Both the position numbers and the translations under genes were made by a program. Under the pieces are notes generated by a model. That model was not told where the DNA came from. It saw only the letters and a program-made list of their open reading frames with translations, and did no database searches. Below, one piece after another: positions 18,366 to 27,226 of a DNA stretch of 64,000 nucleotides. This DNA comes from an uncultured Clostridia bacterium. Its GTDB lineage: Bacteria > Bacillota > Clostridia > Lachnospirales > CAG-274. Location: NCBI GenBank assembly GCA_944384235.1, contig CALWSP010000006.1, positions 124,001 to 188,000 of the forward strand, written 5' to 3'. Position 1 is the stretch's first letter. Every line of letters starts with the position of its first letter.

Positions 18366-19616
18366 TTAATCCTCTAATGAATGAATAAAAATTCCACTTC
18401 TTAACTTTGGTTCAAACCAAGTAGATTTTGGTGGCATAATCTTGTTCTCATCAGCAATGTTCATAAGTTGCTCCATAGTTGTTGGATACATAGAAAAAGC
18501 AATTTTCATCTCTCCGCTATCAACTCTTCTTTCAAGCTCACCAAGCCCTCTAATTCCGCCAACAAAATCAATTCTCTTGTCTGTTCTAGGGTCGTTAATG
18601 TTTAAAATAGGGGATAAAATCTCGTTTTGAAGAATAGAAACATCTAAACAACCCACGCTGTCCTCTTCCTTTACAATCTCGCTTTTAGCCTTTAACACAT
18701 ACCACTTTTTGTCCATATACATACCAAAAGTATGTTTTTCACTTGGCTTGTAAGCTCCATCTTTTTCATATAATGAAACATCAAATTTTTCACTTATTTT
18801 GTTTATAAACTCCTTAATATCTAAACCATTAAGGTCTTTAACAACCCTGTTGTAATCCATTATATAAAGCTGGTTGTCAGGGAAAATAACAGATAAATAA
18901 TAGTTAAATTCTTCATCTCCTGTGTAATTCTTTTTTTCCTCTCTCCTTTTTAAACCAACTTTAACAGCAGAAGCGTTTCTGTGGTGTCCATCTGCAATGT
19001 AAAGAGAAGGAACATCTTTAAACAATTTAACAAGGCTCTCTATAACGTTTTCATCGTCAATCACCCAAACACAATGCTCAACACCATCATCACACACAAA
19101 GTCGTAAACAGGCTCTTTTTCAACCCATTTGTTAATAATTAAATCAATTTCCTCTTTGTTTTTGTAAGTTAAAAAAATAGGTCCTGTGTTTGCGTTGCAA
19201 ACATCAACGTGCTTTATTCTATCTTGCTCTTTATCTTCTCTAGTTAATTCGTGCTTTTTAATTTTGTTTTGAAGATATTCATCAATAGAAGTGCAGGCAA
19301 CAAGTCCAGTCTGGCTTTTTCCATTCATAGTAAGCCTATATATATAAAGCATAGGCTTTTCATCTTGAATGTATATACCCTTTTTAATCATATCCTCCAA
19401 GTTGCTTTTAGCCTTTAAATACACCTCGTCACTATAATGGTCAACGCTTTTATCCAAATCAATTTCAGCCTTGTCAATATGTAAAAAAGAATATGGATTA
19501 TCCTTAACCATCTCCCTAGCCTCCTCAGAACTCATAACATCATAAGGTAGAGCAGCTACTTTTTGACATAACTCCTGAATTGGTCTAAAACTTTTAAACG
19601 GTCTAATTATTGACAT
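18366..19616 (-). CDS. DUF1015 family protein
   Basis: A 416-aa soluble protein of the DUF1015 family. Recognisable segments are IRPFKSFRPIQELCQKVAAL at the N-terminus with LPYDVMSSEEA, and the strongly conserved YIADGHHRNASA near residue 210. The biochemical function is unknown; in other Clostridia the gene is often beside serine biosynthesis genes, which are not present here. The start at 19616 is chosen because GGAGGTTGATAA lies just upstream; an in-frame ATG 33 nt earlier has no site. A single-gene unit with its own promoter and terminator. Confidence 0.88.
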   Translation of the reverse strand: MSIIRPFKSFRPIQELCQKVAALPYDVMSSEEAREMVKDNPYSFLHIDKAEIDLDKSVDHYSDEVYLKAKSNLEDMIKKGIYIQDEKPMLYIYRLTMNGKSQTGLVACTSIDEYLQNKIKKHELTREDKEQDRIKHVDVCNANTGPIFLTYKNKEEIDLIINKWVEKEPVYDFVCDDGVEHCVWVIDDENVIESLVKLFKDVPSLYIADGHHRNASAVKVGLKRREEKKNYTGDEEFNYYLSVIFPDNQLYIMDYNRVVKDLNGLDIKEFINKISEKFDVSLYEKDGAYKPSEKHTFGMYMDKKWYVLKAKSEIVKEEDSVGCLDVSILQNEILSPILNINDPRTDKRIDFVGGIRGLGELERRVDSGEMKIAFSMYPTTMEQLMNIADENKIMPPKSTWFEPKLRSGIFIHSLED

Positions 19617-19640
19617 TTTATCAACCTCCTTTATTTTTTT

Positions 19641-19669
19641 ATTATACAATTTTTAAAAATTTAATTCAA
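19641..19669 (-). promoter_or_regulatory. promoter of the DUF1015 gene
   Basis: On the minus strand TTGAAT (19664-19669), 17 bp, TATAAT (19641-19646). Confidence 0.72.
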
Positions 19670-19745
19670 CATAATTATTCCACTAAAAACTTAATTTTCC
19701 ATTATTAAATATAATTGTAAAATGGTTAGTAAAAAATGCACTAAA

Positions 19746-19756
19746 ACATCAGACAT
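19746..19756 (+). promoter_or_regulatory. possible distal operator half-match for the GntR regulator
   Basis: acatcagacat shares its first eight bases with the palindrome at 19853-19863, 107 bp downstream. It lies upstream of the -35, a position where a second operator could act by looping. This is weak evidence by itself. Confidence 0.35.
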
Positions 19757-19811
19757 AATTGTTCGTTTTTAAAGACTAATTTGTCAATTTTAACAAAATA
19801 TTTTTAATATA

Positions 19812-19840
19812 TTGACTAAAAACATTGATTATGTTAATAT
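19812..19840 (+). promoter_or_regulatory. sigma-A promoter of the dehydratase-permease operon
   Basis: TTGACT (19812-19817), 17 bp, TAATAT (19835-19840), 49 bp upstream of the dehydratase start. Confidence 0.75.
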
Positions 19841-19852
19841 CAAAACATAAAG

Positions 19853-19863
19853 ACATCAGATGT
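19853..19863 (+). promoter_or_regulatory. candidate GntR/FCD operator
   Basis: acatc-a-gatgt is an odd palindrome centred 18 bp after the -10 hexamer, just past the expected transcription start, where a repressor would block elongation or clearance. The regulator at 23129 is the obvious candidate binder. Confidence 0.5.
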
Positions 19864-19888
19864 ATATTCAATGTTAGGAGGATTTAAT

Positions 19889-21607
19889 ATGTTAAAAAGT
19901 CAAGCAGTTAGAGCAATAGCTCCTGAAATGGATCCACTTAGAATGGGTATGGGTTGGACAGTTAATGACCTTTCAAAACCACAAGTAATAGTTGAAAGTA
20001 CTTTTGGCGATAGCCACCCAGGTAGTGCTCATTTATTTAACCTTGTTGAACAAGCTGTAAAAGGAATAAATGACAACGGCTCAAAAGCAGCTAGATACTT
20101 TGCAACAGACATTTGCGATGGTATGGCACAAGGCCACGATGGAATTAACTACTCCCTTGCTTCAAGAGATACTATCTGCAATATGATAGAAATTCACGCT
20201 AATGCAACAACCTTTGATAGCGGTGTTTTTGTAGCAAGTTGTGATAAAGCAGTTCCTGCTCACCTTATGGCTATTGGTAGGTTAAACATTCCAGCAGTAG
20301 TTGTAACAGGTGGCGTTATGGAAGCAGGCCCAAACCTTCTCACACTTGAACAAATTGGTATGTATTCAGCTATGTGTCAAAGAGGTGAAATAACAGAAGA
20401 AAAACTCACATACTATAAACATAATGCTTGCCCTAGCTGTGGTGCTTGCTCTTTTATGGGAACTGCATCTACAATGCAAATTATGGCAGAAGCATTAGGT
20501 CTTATGATACCTGGCAGTGCTTTAATGCCAGCAACTTGTGAAGATTTACAAAAAATGGCCTATAAAGCTGGTGTTTACGCAGCTAAATTGTCAACTTCTG
20601 GAAAAACAGCTAAAGACATTGTAACAATGAGTTCTTTTGAAAATGCAATTAAAGTTCACGCGGCTATTTCTGGCTCTACAAACTCCTTGCTTCACATTCC
20701 AGCAATAGCACACGAATTTGGATATTATATAGATGGTGATACATTTGATAGAATGCACGCTAACGCTAACTATCTTTTAGACATAAGACCAGCTGGAAAA
20801 TGGCCAGCAGAATATTTCTACTATGCTGGTGGTGTTCCAAGAATTATGGAAGAAATTAAAGACTTGTTAGACCTTGATGTTATGACAATAACAGGTAAAA
20901 CATTAGGCGAAAACCTTGAAGAACTTAAACACAATGGATATTATGAAAGATGTGATGAACTTCTTTCAAAAACAGGCCTTAAAAGAACAGATATAATAAG
21001 AAGCATCGATAACCCTATTGGTAAAAATGGCACAATTGCTATTTTAAAAGGTAATCTTGCGCCAAACGGTTCTGTTGTAAAACATAGTGCTGTTCCAAAA
21101 GAAATGCACTACGCTGTTTTAAAGGCTAAACCTTTTGATTGCGAAGAAGATGCAATTAAAGCTGTAATAAATAAAGACATTAAGCCTGGAGATGCTGTTA
21201 TTATTAGATACGAAGGTCCTAAGGGTAGCGGTATGCCAGAAATGTTCTACACAACAGAAGCAATAGCCTCTGATGAGGAGCTTGGCAAGTCAATAGCTCT
21301 TTTAACTGACGGTAGGTTTTCTGGTGCATCTAAAGGCCCTGCAATTGGACACATTTCCCCAGAAGCTGCTGAAGGTGGCCCTATTGCATTGCTTGAAGAA
21401 GATGACTTAATAGAAATCGACATTAAAAATAGAGTTTTACAAATTATAGGTGTAAAAGGCGAAAAATTGCCACTTGAAGAAATTGATAAAATTTTGTCAG
21501 AAAGAAAGAAAAATTGGAAACCAAAAACTCCAAAATATAAATCAGGCGTTTTAAAAATTTTCTCTGAACACGCAGTGTCCCCAATGAAAGGTGGATATAT
21601 GGAATAA
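19889..21607 (+). CDS. IlvD/Edd family dehydratase, probably for a sugar acid
   Basis: A 572-aa iron-sulfur dehydratase of the IlvD/Edd superfamily. [12 protein letters not shown] (about 120) and [19 protein letters not shown] (about 185) carry cluster-ligand cysteines, and [19 protein letters not shown] near 490 is the family signature. The branch is not the biosynthetic dihydroxyacid dehydratase: no ilv genes are present, and the gene is followed by a GntP permease and a GntR/FCD regulator. A role in converting an aldonate or similar acid to a 2-keto-3-deoxy acid is inferred. The ATG at 19889 follows GGAGGATTTAAT; an in-frame ATG 18 nt earlier overlaps the site. Confidence 0.85.
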   Translation: MLKSQAVRAIAPEMDPLRMGMGWTVNDLSKPQVIVESTFGDSHPGSAHLFNLVEQAVKGINDNGSKAARYFATDICDGMAQGHDGINYSLASRDTICNMIEIHANATTFDSGVFVASCDKAVPAHLMAIGRLNIPAVVVTGGVMEAGPNLLTLEQIGMYSAMCQRGEITEEKLTYYKHNACPSCGACSFMGTASTMQIMAEALGLMIPGSALMPATCEDLQKMAYKAGVYAAKLSTSGKTAKDIVTMSSFENAIKVHAAISGSTNSLLHIPAIAHEFGYYIDGDTFDRMHANANYLLDIRPAGKWPAEYFYYAGGVPRIMEEIKDLLDLDVMTITGKTLGENLEELKHNGYYERCDELLSKTGLKRTDIIRSIDNPIGKNGTIAILKGNLAPNGSVVKHSAVPKEMHYAVLKAKPFDCEEDAIKAVINKDIKPGDAVIIRYEGPKGSGMPEMFYTTEAIASDEELGKSIALLTDGRFSGASKGPAIGHISPEAAEGGPIALLEEDDLIEIDIKNRVLQIIGVKGEKLPLEEIDKILSERKKNWKPKTPKYKSGVLKIFSEHAVSPMKGGYME

Positions 21608-21663
21608 TCTTAAATGCTCTGTTTTTTAAGCAGAGCCTAATAAAAAATAAGGAGGATAAAATT

Positions 21664-23037
21664 ATGGGAAATTTAGCTTTGCTAACGGCTAACCAAAACG
21701 TATCAACAGCTCAACTTATATTAGCTGCCTTAATAGGCCTTGCTGTTTTACTAATACTTATTATCGGCGTCAAACTGCACGCTATGCTTTCAATACTAAT
21801 TTCAGCCTGCTTAATTGGTGTTCTCTCTGGTATGGACGTTCAAACAATTATAGACTCAGTCAACCAAGGCATTGGCGACACTTTAAAAAGCATTGCCCTT
21901 TTAGTTGGCCTTGGCTCAATGTTTGGTGCAGTTCTTGAAATCTCAGGTGGTGCTCAGAGAATAGCAACCACCCTTGTAAAACAATTTGGCGAGAAAAAAG
22001 CTGCTTGGGCTCTAGGAATTACAGGCCTTATAATTGCAATGCCAGTTTTCTTTGACGCTGGCCTTATTATCCTTATTCCTCTTGCAATAGCTCTTTCAAA
22101 AAGCACAAAAAGGTCAACTCTTTATTACACAATTCCTCTTTTAGCAGGTCTTGCAGTTGGCCACGCTTTTATCCCTCCAACTCCAGGCCCAATATTAGTT
22201 GCTAATCTCTTAGGAGTTGATTTAAGCTATGTAATTGTAGTAGGTTTAATTGTTGGTACATTTGCTATGATATTAGCTGGTCCTGTCTTTGGCTCTTTTG
22301 TTGGAAATAGAATTTATGTGCCTGTTCCACAAAACATCGCAGAAATGCCAGAATATGATGAATCAAAGCTTCCTAGTTTCTTCTCTGTTGTAGGCATAAT
22401 CTTCATTCCTTTAGTTTTAATAATTTTAAAAACTATTGTAAATGTAGTTGCTCCAGACACAAAAATAATGCCACTTTTAACATTCCTTGGCGAACCATTT
22501 GTAGCTTTACTAATTGCTACTATTGTAGCTATGGTTGTTTTAGGCATTAAACACGGCTATTCAAGAGAGGAACTTGAAAAAGTAATGTCAAAATCCCTTG
22601 AACCAACAGGTATGATTTTGCTTGTAACTGCTTGCGGTGGTGTTTTAAAATATATGCTTCAAGCGTCAGGTCTTGGTGATGTAATTGGTAGCCTTGTTTC
22701 TGGTGTTGGTTTACCAATGGTAGTTGTTTCTTTTGTCATTGCTGTTCTTGTAAGAATTTCTGTTGGTTCTGCAACAGTAGCTATGACAATGGCTGCTGGA
22801 ATTGTAGCTGCTATTCCAGGAATTGAAAACTATTCCCCAATGTATTTAGCTTGTTGCACAGCTGCTATTGCTGGTGGTTCAACAGTGTGCTCCCACTTTA
22901 ACGACTCAGGTTTCTGGCTTGTTAAATCCCTTTTACAAATAGACGAAAAAACAACTTTAAAATCTTGGACAATTATGGAAACAATAGTTGGTGTAACTGG
23001 TTTTGTTGTCGCTTTAATAATTTCATTTTTTGTTTAA
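21664..23037 (+). CDS. GntP-family gluconate/sugar acid permease
   Basis: A 457-aa membrane protein with about 12-14 hydrophobic segments. GntP marks are KLHAMLSILISACLIGVLSG near 36, ITGLIIAMPVFFDAGLIIL near 121, GHAFIPPTPGPI near 162 and CCTAAIAGGSTVCSHFNDSGFW near 398. The family takes up gluconate and related acids with protons. It lies 56 bp after the dehydratase with its own AAGGAGGA site and ends at a UUCG hairpin, so the two form one operon. The substrate is likely the dehydratase substrate. Confidence 0.92.
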   Translation: MGNLALLTANQNVSTAQLILAALIGLAVLLILIIGVKLHAMLSILISACLIGVLSGMDVQTIIDSVNQGIGDTLKSIALLVGLGSMFGAVLEISGGAQRIATTLVKQFGEKKAAWALGITGLIIAMPVFFDAGLIILIPLAIALSKSTKRSTLYYTIPLLAGLAVGHAFIPPTPGPILVANLLGVDLSYVIVVGLIVGTFAMILAGPVFGSFVGNRIYVPVPQNIAEMPEYDESKLPSFFSVVGIIFIPLVLIILKTIVNVVAPDTKIMPLLTFLGEPFVALLIATIVAMVVLGIKHGYSREELEKVMSKSLEPTGMILLVTACGGVLKYMLQASGLGDVIGSLVSGVGLPMVVVSFVIAVLVRISVGSATVAMTMAAGIVAAIPGIENYSPMYLACCTAAIAGGSTVCSHFNDSGFWLVKSLLQIDEKTTLKSWTIMETIVGVTGFVVALIISFFV

Positions 23038-23045
23038 TATTTTAA

Positions 23046-23065
23046 GAACAGCCTTCGGGCTGTTC
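23046..23065 (+). terminator. intrinsic terminator after the GntP permease
   Basis: gaacagcc-ttcg-ggctgttc, an 8-bp stem with a UUCG tetraloop, followed by gtttttta. Confidence 0.92.
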
Positions 23066-23078
23066 GTTTTTTATTAAC

Positions 23079-23107
23079 TTGAAAATATTCATAAAAATAT
23101 ATATAAT
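23079..23107 (+). promoter_or_regulatory. promoter of the GntR-family gene
   Basis: TTGAAA (23079-23084), 17 bp, TATAAT (23102-23107). The acatcagatgt operator is not present here. Confidence 0.7.
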
Positions 23108-23128
23108 AATTATATAGAGGTGATGAAA

Positions 23129-23827
23129 ATGAATTTAAACGAAAATAAATCTCTCCCAGAACAAACTGCAGATAAAATAGTTCAATACATAATCAACAAT
23201 AATTTAAATGTAAATGATAAAATCCCAAACGAATTTGAACTTTGTGAAATTTTGGGAGTTGGAAGAAGCACAATAAGAGAAGCCGTAAGAATTTTAGTAA
23301 GCCGTAACGTTTTAAATATAAGACGAGGTGCAGGCACATTCATAGCAAACAATACAGGTGTAAGCGATGACCCTCTAGGCCTTGCCTTCGAAAAAGATAT
23401 AAATAAACTAGCAAAGGACTTGCTCCAAGTTAGAATAATAATAGAGCCAGAAATAGCTGCTATGGCCGCTAATATGGCAACAGAAAAAGATATAGAAGAA
23501 ATATTTAAAAAATGTAATAAAGTAGAAAATATGATTTTAAACGGAGAAAATCATATGCTTGATGATGTAAAGTTCCACGAAGCAATAGCTAGATGCACTA
23601 AAAACTCAATAATAGAAAAACTTATTCCAATAATAGATAAATCCGTTGCTGTCTTTGCTAACATAACTGATAGACAGCTAAAAGAAGAAACAATAACAAC
23701 CCATAGAGCAATAGCAAATGCCATTGCAAACCATAACCCAACTGATGCTAAACACGCTATGACAATGCATCTTCTTTACAACAAAGATAAAATTAATCAA
23801 ATAGTAAATGATTTAACCGAAAAATAA
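23129..23827 (+). CDS. GntR-family (FadR/FCD) transcriptional regulator
   Basis: About 232 aa. The N-terminal winged helix (IPNEFELCEILGVGRSTIREAVRILVSRNVL, split about 35-65) is the GntR DNA-binding domain, and an all-helical FCD domain follows. DVKFHEAIA near 150 and the THRAIANAI / HAMTMHL histidines near 195 and 219 fit the FCD metal/carboxylate ligand site. The ATG at 23129 is chosen because AGAGG lies 8 nt upstream; a GTG nine bases earlier overlaps that site. Likely a repressor of the dehydratase-permease operon, released by a carboxylate ligand. It has its own promoter and terminator. Confidence 0.9.
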   Translation: MNLNENKSLPEQTADKIVQYIINNNLNVNDKIPNEFELCEILGVGRSTIREAVRILVSRNVLNIRRGAGTFIANNTGVSDDPLGLAFEKDINKLAKDLLQVRIIIEPEIAAMAANMATEKDIEEIFKKCNKVENMILNGENHMLDDVKFHEAIARCTKNSIIEKLIPIIDKSVAVFANITDRQLKEETITTHRAIANAIANHNPTDAKHAMTMHLLYNKDKINQIVNDLTEK

Positions 23828-23850
23828 AAGGTGTTGCTTTGCAACACCTT
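23828..23850. terminator. bidirectional terminator between the GntR gene and the HIT gene
   Basis: aaggtgttgc (23828-23837) and gcaacacctt (23841-23850), a perfect 10-bp stem with a 3-nt loop, then ttttttc on the plus strand and tttattttt on the minus. Confidence 0.9.
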
Positions 23851-23856
23851 TTTTTC

Positions 23857-24264
23857 TTAAAGATTATTTTTAATTTTTTCCCCAATCTCAATAATTTTTT
23901 CGCTTTCAGTTTTAAAATCACCAAAATCAATTTTAACTGAATCCTTTTCTAACCTTGGAATAATGTGAATATGAAAATGGAAAACAGTCTGCCCAGCAAC
24001 AACACCATTGTTTTGTAATATGTTAATACCATCGCAATTAGTCGCTTCTTTAATTGCCTTTGCCACCTTTTTAGCAACTATAAAACCCTTGCCAACTAAC
24101 TCCTCTGGCATTTCAATTAAATTTTCATAATGATGCTTGCAAATAACAAGGCTATGACCTAAATTCGCTGGGCTAATATCTAAAATAACTTTAAAATCAT
24201 TGTCCTCAAATATAGTCGTTGAAGGAATTTGCCCCTCAACTATTTTACAAAAAACACAATCCAT
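23857..24264 (-). CDS. HIT family nucleotide-binding hydrolase
   Basis: About 135 aa. The histidine triad is FHFHIHIIPR near residue 97, and the N-terminal CVFC(KIVEG) fits the zinc-binding pair seen in Hint-type proteins. Hint-like enzymes hydrolyse purine nucleoside phosphoramidates. The start at 24264 (MDCVFCKI) is chosen because GGAGGAGAAGTT precedes it. It lies 23 bp after asnB and is likely co-transcribed. Confidence 0.92.
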   Translation of the reverse strand: MDCVFCKIVEGQIPSTTIFEDNDFKVILDISPANLGHSLVICKHHYENLIEMPEELVGKGFIVAKKVAKAIKEATNCDGINILQNNGVVAGQTVFHFHIHIIPRLEKDSVKIDFGDFKTESEKIIEIGEKIKNNL

Positions 24265-24287
24265 AACTTCTCCTCCTTCTTTCAAAC

Positions 24288-26174
24288 TTACGCCACTTCT
24301 TTGTCCCCAAAAAAGTTATCATACCAAATAAGGAACATATAAACTGTCCAAACTTTTCTGCTGTAATCGCCTTTTCCTGCCTTGTGGTCGTCTAAATACT
24401 TCATTATCTTCTCAGTTTCAAAAAACTTCTTTGCAGCCTCTGAGTTAAAAGCCTCTTTAATAATGTTGTAATACTTATCTTCCTTAAGCCAAACTCTAAT
24501 AGGAACAGGGAAACCAAGTTTTTTCTTTGTTGCAGTTGCCTCTGGTAAATATTTCTTTGAAGCCATTCTAAAAGCATACTTTGTAGCCCTTCTGTTCACT
24601 CTGTAATCAGTTGGAAGCTTTCTAGCAACCTCAAACACTTCCTTGTCTAAAAACGGAACTCTAACCTCAAGAGAGTTTGCCATACTCATTTTGTCAGCCT
24701 TTAATAAAATATCCCCAACCATCCAAAGGTTTAAGTCAATAAACTGCATCTTTGTAACATCGTCAAGCCCATTACAAAAATCATAATATGGCTTTGTAAT
24801 GTCTTTGTGGTCGTAATTTCCGCTTGGGTTTTTCAATATACTTTCTCTTTCAGCCTTGCTAAACATTTGGTTTCCGTTGCCATAAAACCTTTCTTCAACA
24901 TCAAGGGCAGCTCTCCTAAAATAGTTTTTGCCCTTAAACTTAACTGGTATAGCTCCCGTAACCTTGGCAATAGCCTTTCTTATTGGCTTAGGTAAAATTC
25001 TAATTGGAGCAAGTGCCATAGGCTCTTCATATATGTTGTATCCGCCAAAAAACTCGTCAGCCCCCTCGCCTGAAAGAGCAACCTTAACCTTTTCTCTAGC
25101 TAATTTACTAACAAAATATAAAGCAACAGCACTTGGGTCAGCTAAAGGCTCGTCCATATGATACTGCACTTTAGATAAACTATCCCAATACTCCTTTGTT
25201 GATATAATCTTTGAATTGCTTTCTATTCCAACATATTTTGATAACTCTTGTGCGTAACCAATTTCGTTGTATTTTTCATAATCAAAACCAACTGTAAAAG
25301 TCTTTCCACTAGCCTTGTCCATATCTTTTCTAAATGTAGCTGCAACAAAACTAGAGTCAACACCACTTGAAAGGAAAGAACCAACTTCAACATCGCTAAC
25401 TTCTGTGTGCATACCAACAGATTCAAGAACAACATCTTCAACCTCTTGAATTGCATCTTGTAACTTTTTACCATTTATAGGGTCAGCAACAATGTCCTTT
25501 TCTGGCTCAAATTTAGGTTGCCAATACCTGTTAATAGATAACTTACCGTTTTCAAAAACTAAATAATGCGCAGGTTTTAATTTATAAACACCTTTAAAAA
25601 ATGTTTCATCTAAAACAGAATATTGAAAAGTTAAATAGTTTTCAAGAGCAACTGTGTTTACTTCCTTTTTAAATTTAGGATATGGTAAGAAACTTTTAAT
25701 TTCTGACCCAAAAAGAAGCTCGCCGTCAACCTCTGAATAATAATATGGCTTAATACCAAAAAAATCTCTAGCAGCAAATAACTTCTTCTTTTTCATATCA
25801 TAAATAGTAAAAGCAAACATACCCCTTAAATCGTTTAACATTTGCTCGCCTTTTTCTTCATAAAGATGCACAAGAACTTCTGTGTCTGCGTGAGTATAAA
25901 AACTGTGCCCCTTTGCAATAAGCTCTTCTTTTAAAGTCCTGTAATTATATATTTCGCCGTTAAAAACAATAACAATAGACTTGTCCTCGTTGTAAATTGG
26001 CTGTGAACCATCTTCAAGCCCTATAATACTAAGCCTTCTAAAACCAAAAGTAACTTCATCATCTGAATGAACCCCGCCACTGTCTGGCCCTCTGTGAACA
26101 ATTTTGTCCATCATTTTTTCAATAATTTGCTCTTTATTTTTAAGTTTTCCTGTAAAACCACAAAAACCACACAT
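24288..26174 (-). CDS. asnB: asparagine synthase (glutamine-hydrolysing)
   Basis: AsnB makes asparagine from aspartate, glutamine and ATP. The start at 26174 places the nucleophile as Cys2 (MCGFCGF) and follows TTGGAGGATTTAGAA; the in-frame extension upstream would bury this cysteine. An N-terminal glutaminase (RGPDSGG, NGEIYNYRTL, ADTEVLVHLYEEKG) is followed by the synthetase domain with SGVDSS (near 260), GADEFFGGY and RVPFLDKEV. At 628 aa it is complete. It has its own promoter, and HIT follows. Confidence 0.95.
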   Translation of the reverse strand: MCGFCGFTGKLKNKEQIIEKMMDKIVHRGPDSGGVHSDDEVTFGFRRLSIIGLEDGSQPIYNEDKSIVIVFNGEIYNYRTLKEELIAKGHSFYTHADTEVLVHLYEEKGEQMLNDLRGMFAFTIYDMKKKKLFAARDFFGIKPYYYSEVDGELLFGSEIKSFLPYPKFKKEVNTVALENYLTFQYSVLDETFFKGVYKLKPAHYLVFENGKLSINRYWQPKFEPEKDIVADPINGKKLQDAIQEVEDVVLESVGMHTEVSDVEVGSFLSSGVDSSFVAATFRKDMDKASGKTFTVGFDYEKYNEIGYAQELSKYVGIESNSKIISTKEYWDSLSKVQYHMDEPLADPSAVALYFVSKLAREKVKVALSGEGADEFFGGYNIYEEPMALAPIRILPKPIRKAIAKVTGAIPVKFKGKNYFRRAALDVEERFYGNGNQMFSKAERESILKNPSGNYDHKDITKPYYDFCNGLDDVTKMQFIDLNLWMVGDILLKADKMSMANSLEVRVPFLDKEVFEVARKLPTDYRVNRRATKYAFRMASKKYLPEATATKKKLGFPVPIRVWLKEDKYYNIIKEAFNSEAAKKFFETEKIMKYLDDHKAGKGDYSRKVWTVYMFLIWYDNFFGDKEVA

Positions 26175-26205
26175 ATTTCTAAATCCTCCAATAATAATTA
26201 ATTTT

Positions 26206-26234
26206 ATTATACAATAATTAATTAAATTATTCAA
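26206..26234 (-). promoter_or_regulatory. promoter of asnB
   Basis: On the minus strand TTGAAT (26229-26234), 17 bp, TATAAT (26206-26211). Confidence 0.74.
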
Positions 26235-26251
26235 TCCTTTTAAATATCCAC

Positions 26252-27226
26252 TTAAACCTTGTAAAGTTCATCTACATCTGGCTCAGATAAAATATATTTT
26301 TTCCCTTTTTCAATAACATACCTTCCACTTTCTGTCATAATGCCAATTTTTGTTGCAAAAATGCCAGCTTTTTCAAGTTCACATAACATTTTCTTGTAAT
26401 CCCTGCAAGCAATTAACATTGACCCACTTGAAATTAACTTTAAAGGGTTCACCTTAAGCTCGTCGCAAATAACCCTAGTTTCCTTTAAAATAGGAATTTT
26501 CTCTACTTCAATTTCAATACCAAGCCCTGAACAATTAGCTATTTCCCAACAAGCACCTAAAATTCCACCCTCTGTCACATCGTGCATAGCATTTGCACCA
26601 GCTTTAACAGCAACCTCTCCCTCTTTAATAACAGAAAGGTTTTCGCCAAAAGTTTTAGCTTTCTCTAAAATTCTCTTGTCAACATTTTTTAATAAATAAG
26701 CCTTGTCGCTAGCAAATATAGCTGTGCCCTCTAATCCAGCATATTTTGTCATTATAACACTGTCACCAGCTTTAGCTCCCCCAGAAGATATTAATTTTTT
26801 AGTTTTGCCTATAACTGTACAGCTTAAAATAGGCTTGTTTACTGCGTCAGTTATTTCTGTATGCCCGCCTAAAATGGCAATGTCAATTTTTCTTGCTTCT
26901 GAATATAAATCTTCTATAATTTTAGCTATTTCCTTTTCCGTAATTGACTGAGGTAATAAAGCAGTAACCATAATTCCAATAGGCTCTCCACCACTTGATG
27001 CAATATCGTTAGCGTTAATGTTTATAGCCAACTTTCCAATGTCCTCTATTGCTCCTGTTATAGGGTCAGTAGATAAAAGGCATATATTCTCGCCTAAATC
27101 TAAAGCAGCACAATCTTCTCCAATAGACGGCTTTAAAAGCACCTCTTTTCTATCAACACTATTTTTGTTAATAGGCTCAATTATTATACTTTCTAAAAGA
27201 CTGTTTGATAATTTACCTATTTTCAT
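26252..27226 (-). CDS. AIR synthase-related (HypE/PurM-like) protein
   Basis: A 324-aa ATP-binding protein of the PurM/HypE/ThiL superfamily. SIGEDCAALDLGE (34-46) and STDPITGAIEDIGKLAININANDIASSGGEPIG (split near 53-85) form the nucleotide site, AILGGHTEIT near 119 and MHDVTEGGILGACWEIA near 214 are also typical. HypE proteins end in a Cys that carries the cyanide ligand; this one ends in DELYKV with no terminal Cys, and no hyp genes are near, so it is probably not a functional HypE. Substrate unknown. It overlaps the nagA stop by 4 bp and is translationally coupled. Confidence 0.8.
   Translation of the reverse strand: MKIGKLSNSLLESIIIEPINKNSVDRKEVLLKPSIGEDCAALDLGENICLLSTDPITGAIEDIGKLAININANDIASSGGEPIGIMVTALLPQSITEKEIAKIIEDLYSEARKIDIAILGGHTEITDAVNKPILSCTVIGKTKKLISSGGAKAGDSVIMTKYAGLEGTAIFASDKAYLLKNVDKRILEKAKTFGENLSVIKEGEVAVKAGANAMHDVTEGGILGACWEIANCSGLGIEIEVEKIPILKETRVICDELKVNPLKLISSGSMLIACRDYKKMLCELEKAGIFATKIGIMTESGRYVIEKGKKYILSEPDVDELYKV

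Noticed and set aside
19889-21607. Dihydroxyacid dehydratase of valine/isoleucine synthesis
   Set aside because: Context is catabolic (GntP permease, FCD regulator), with no ilv or leu genes; the sequence around the first Cys differs from IlvD.
26252-27226. HypE hydrogenase maturation factor or selenophosphate synthetase
   Set aside because: The C-terminal Cys of HypE and the N-terminal Cys/Sec motif of SelD are absent, and no hyp or sel genes are near.
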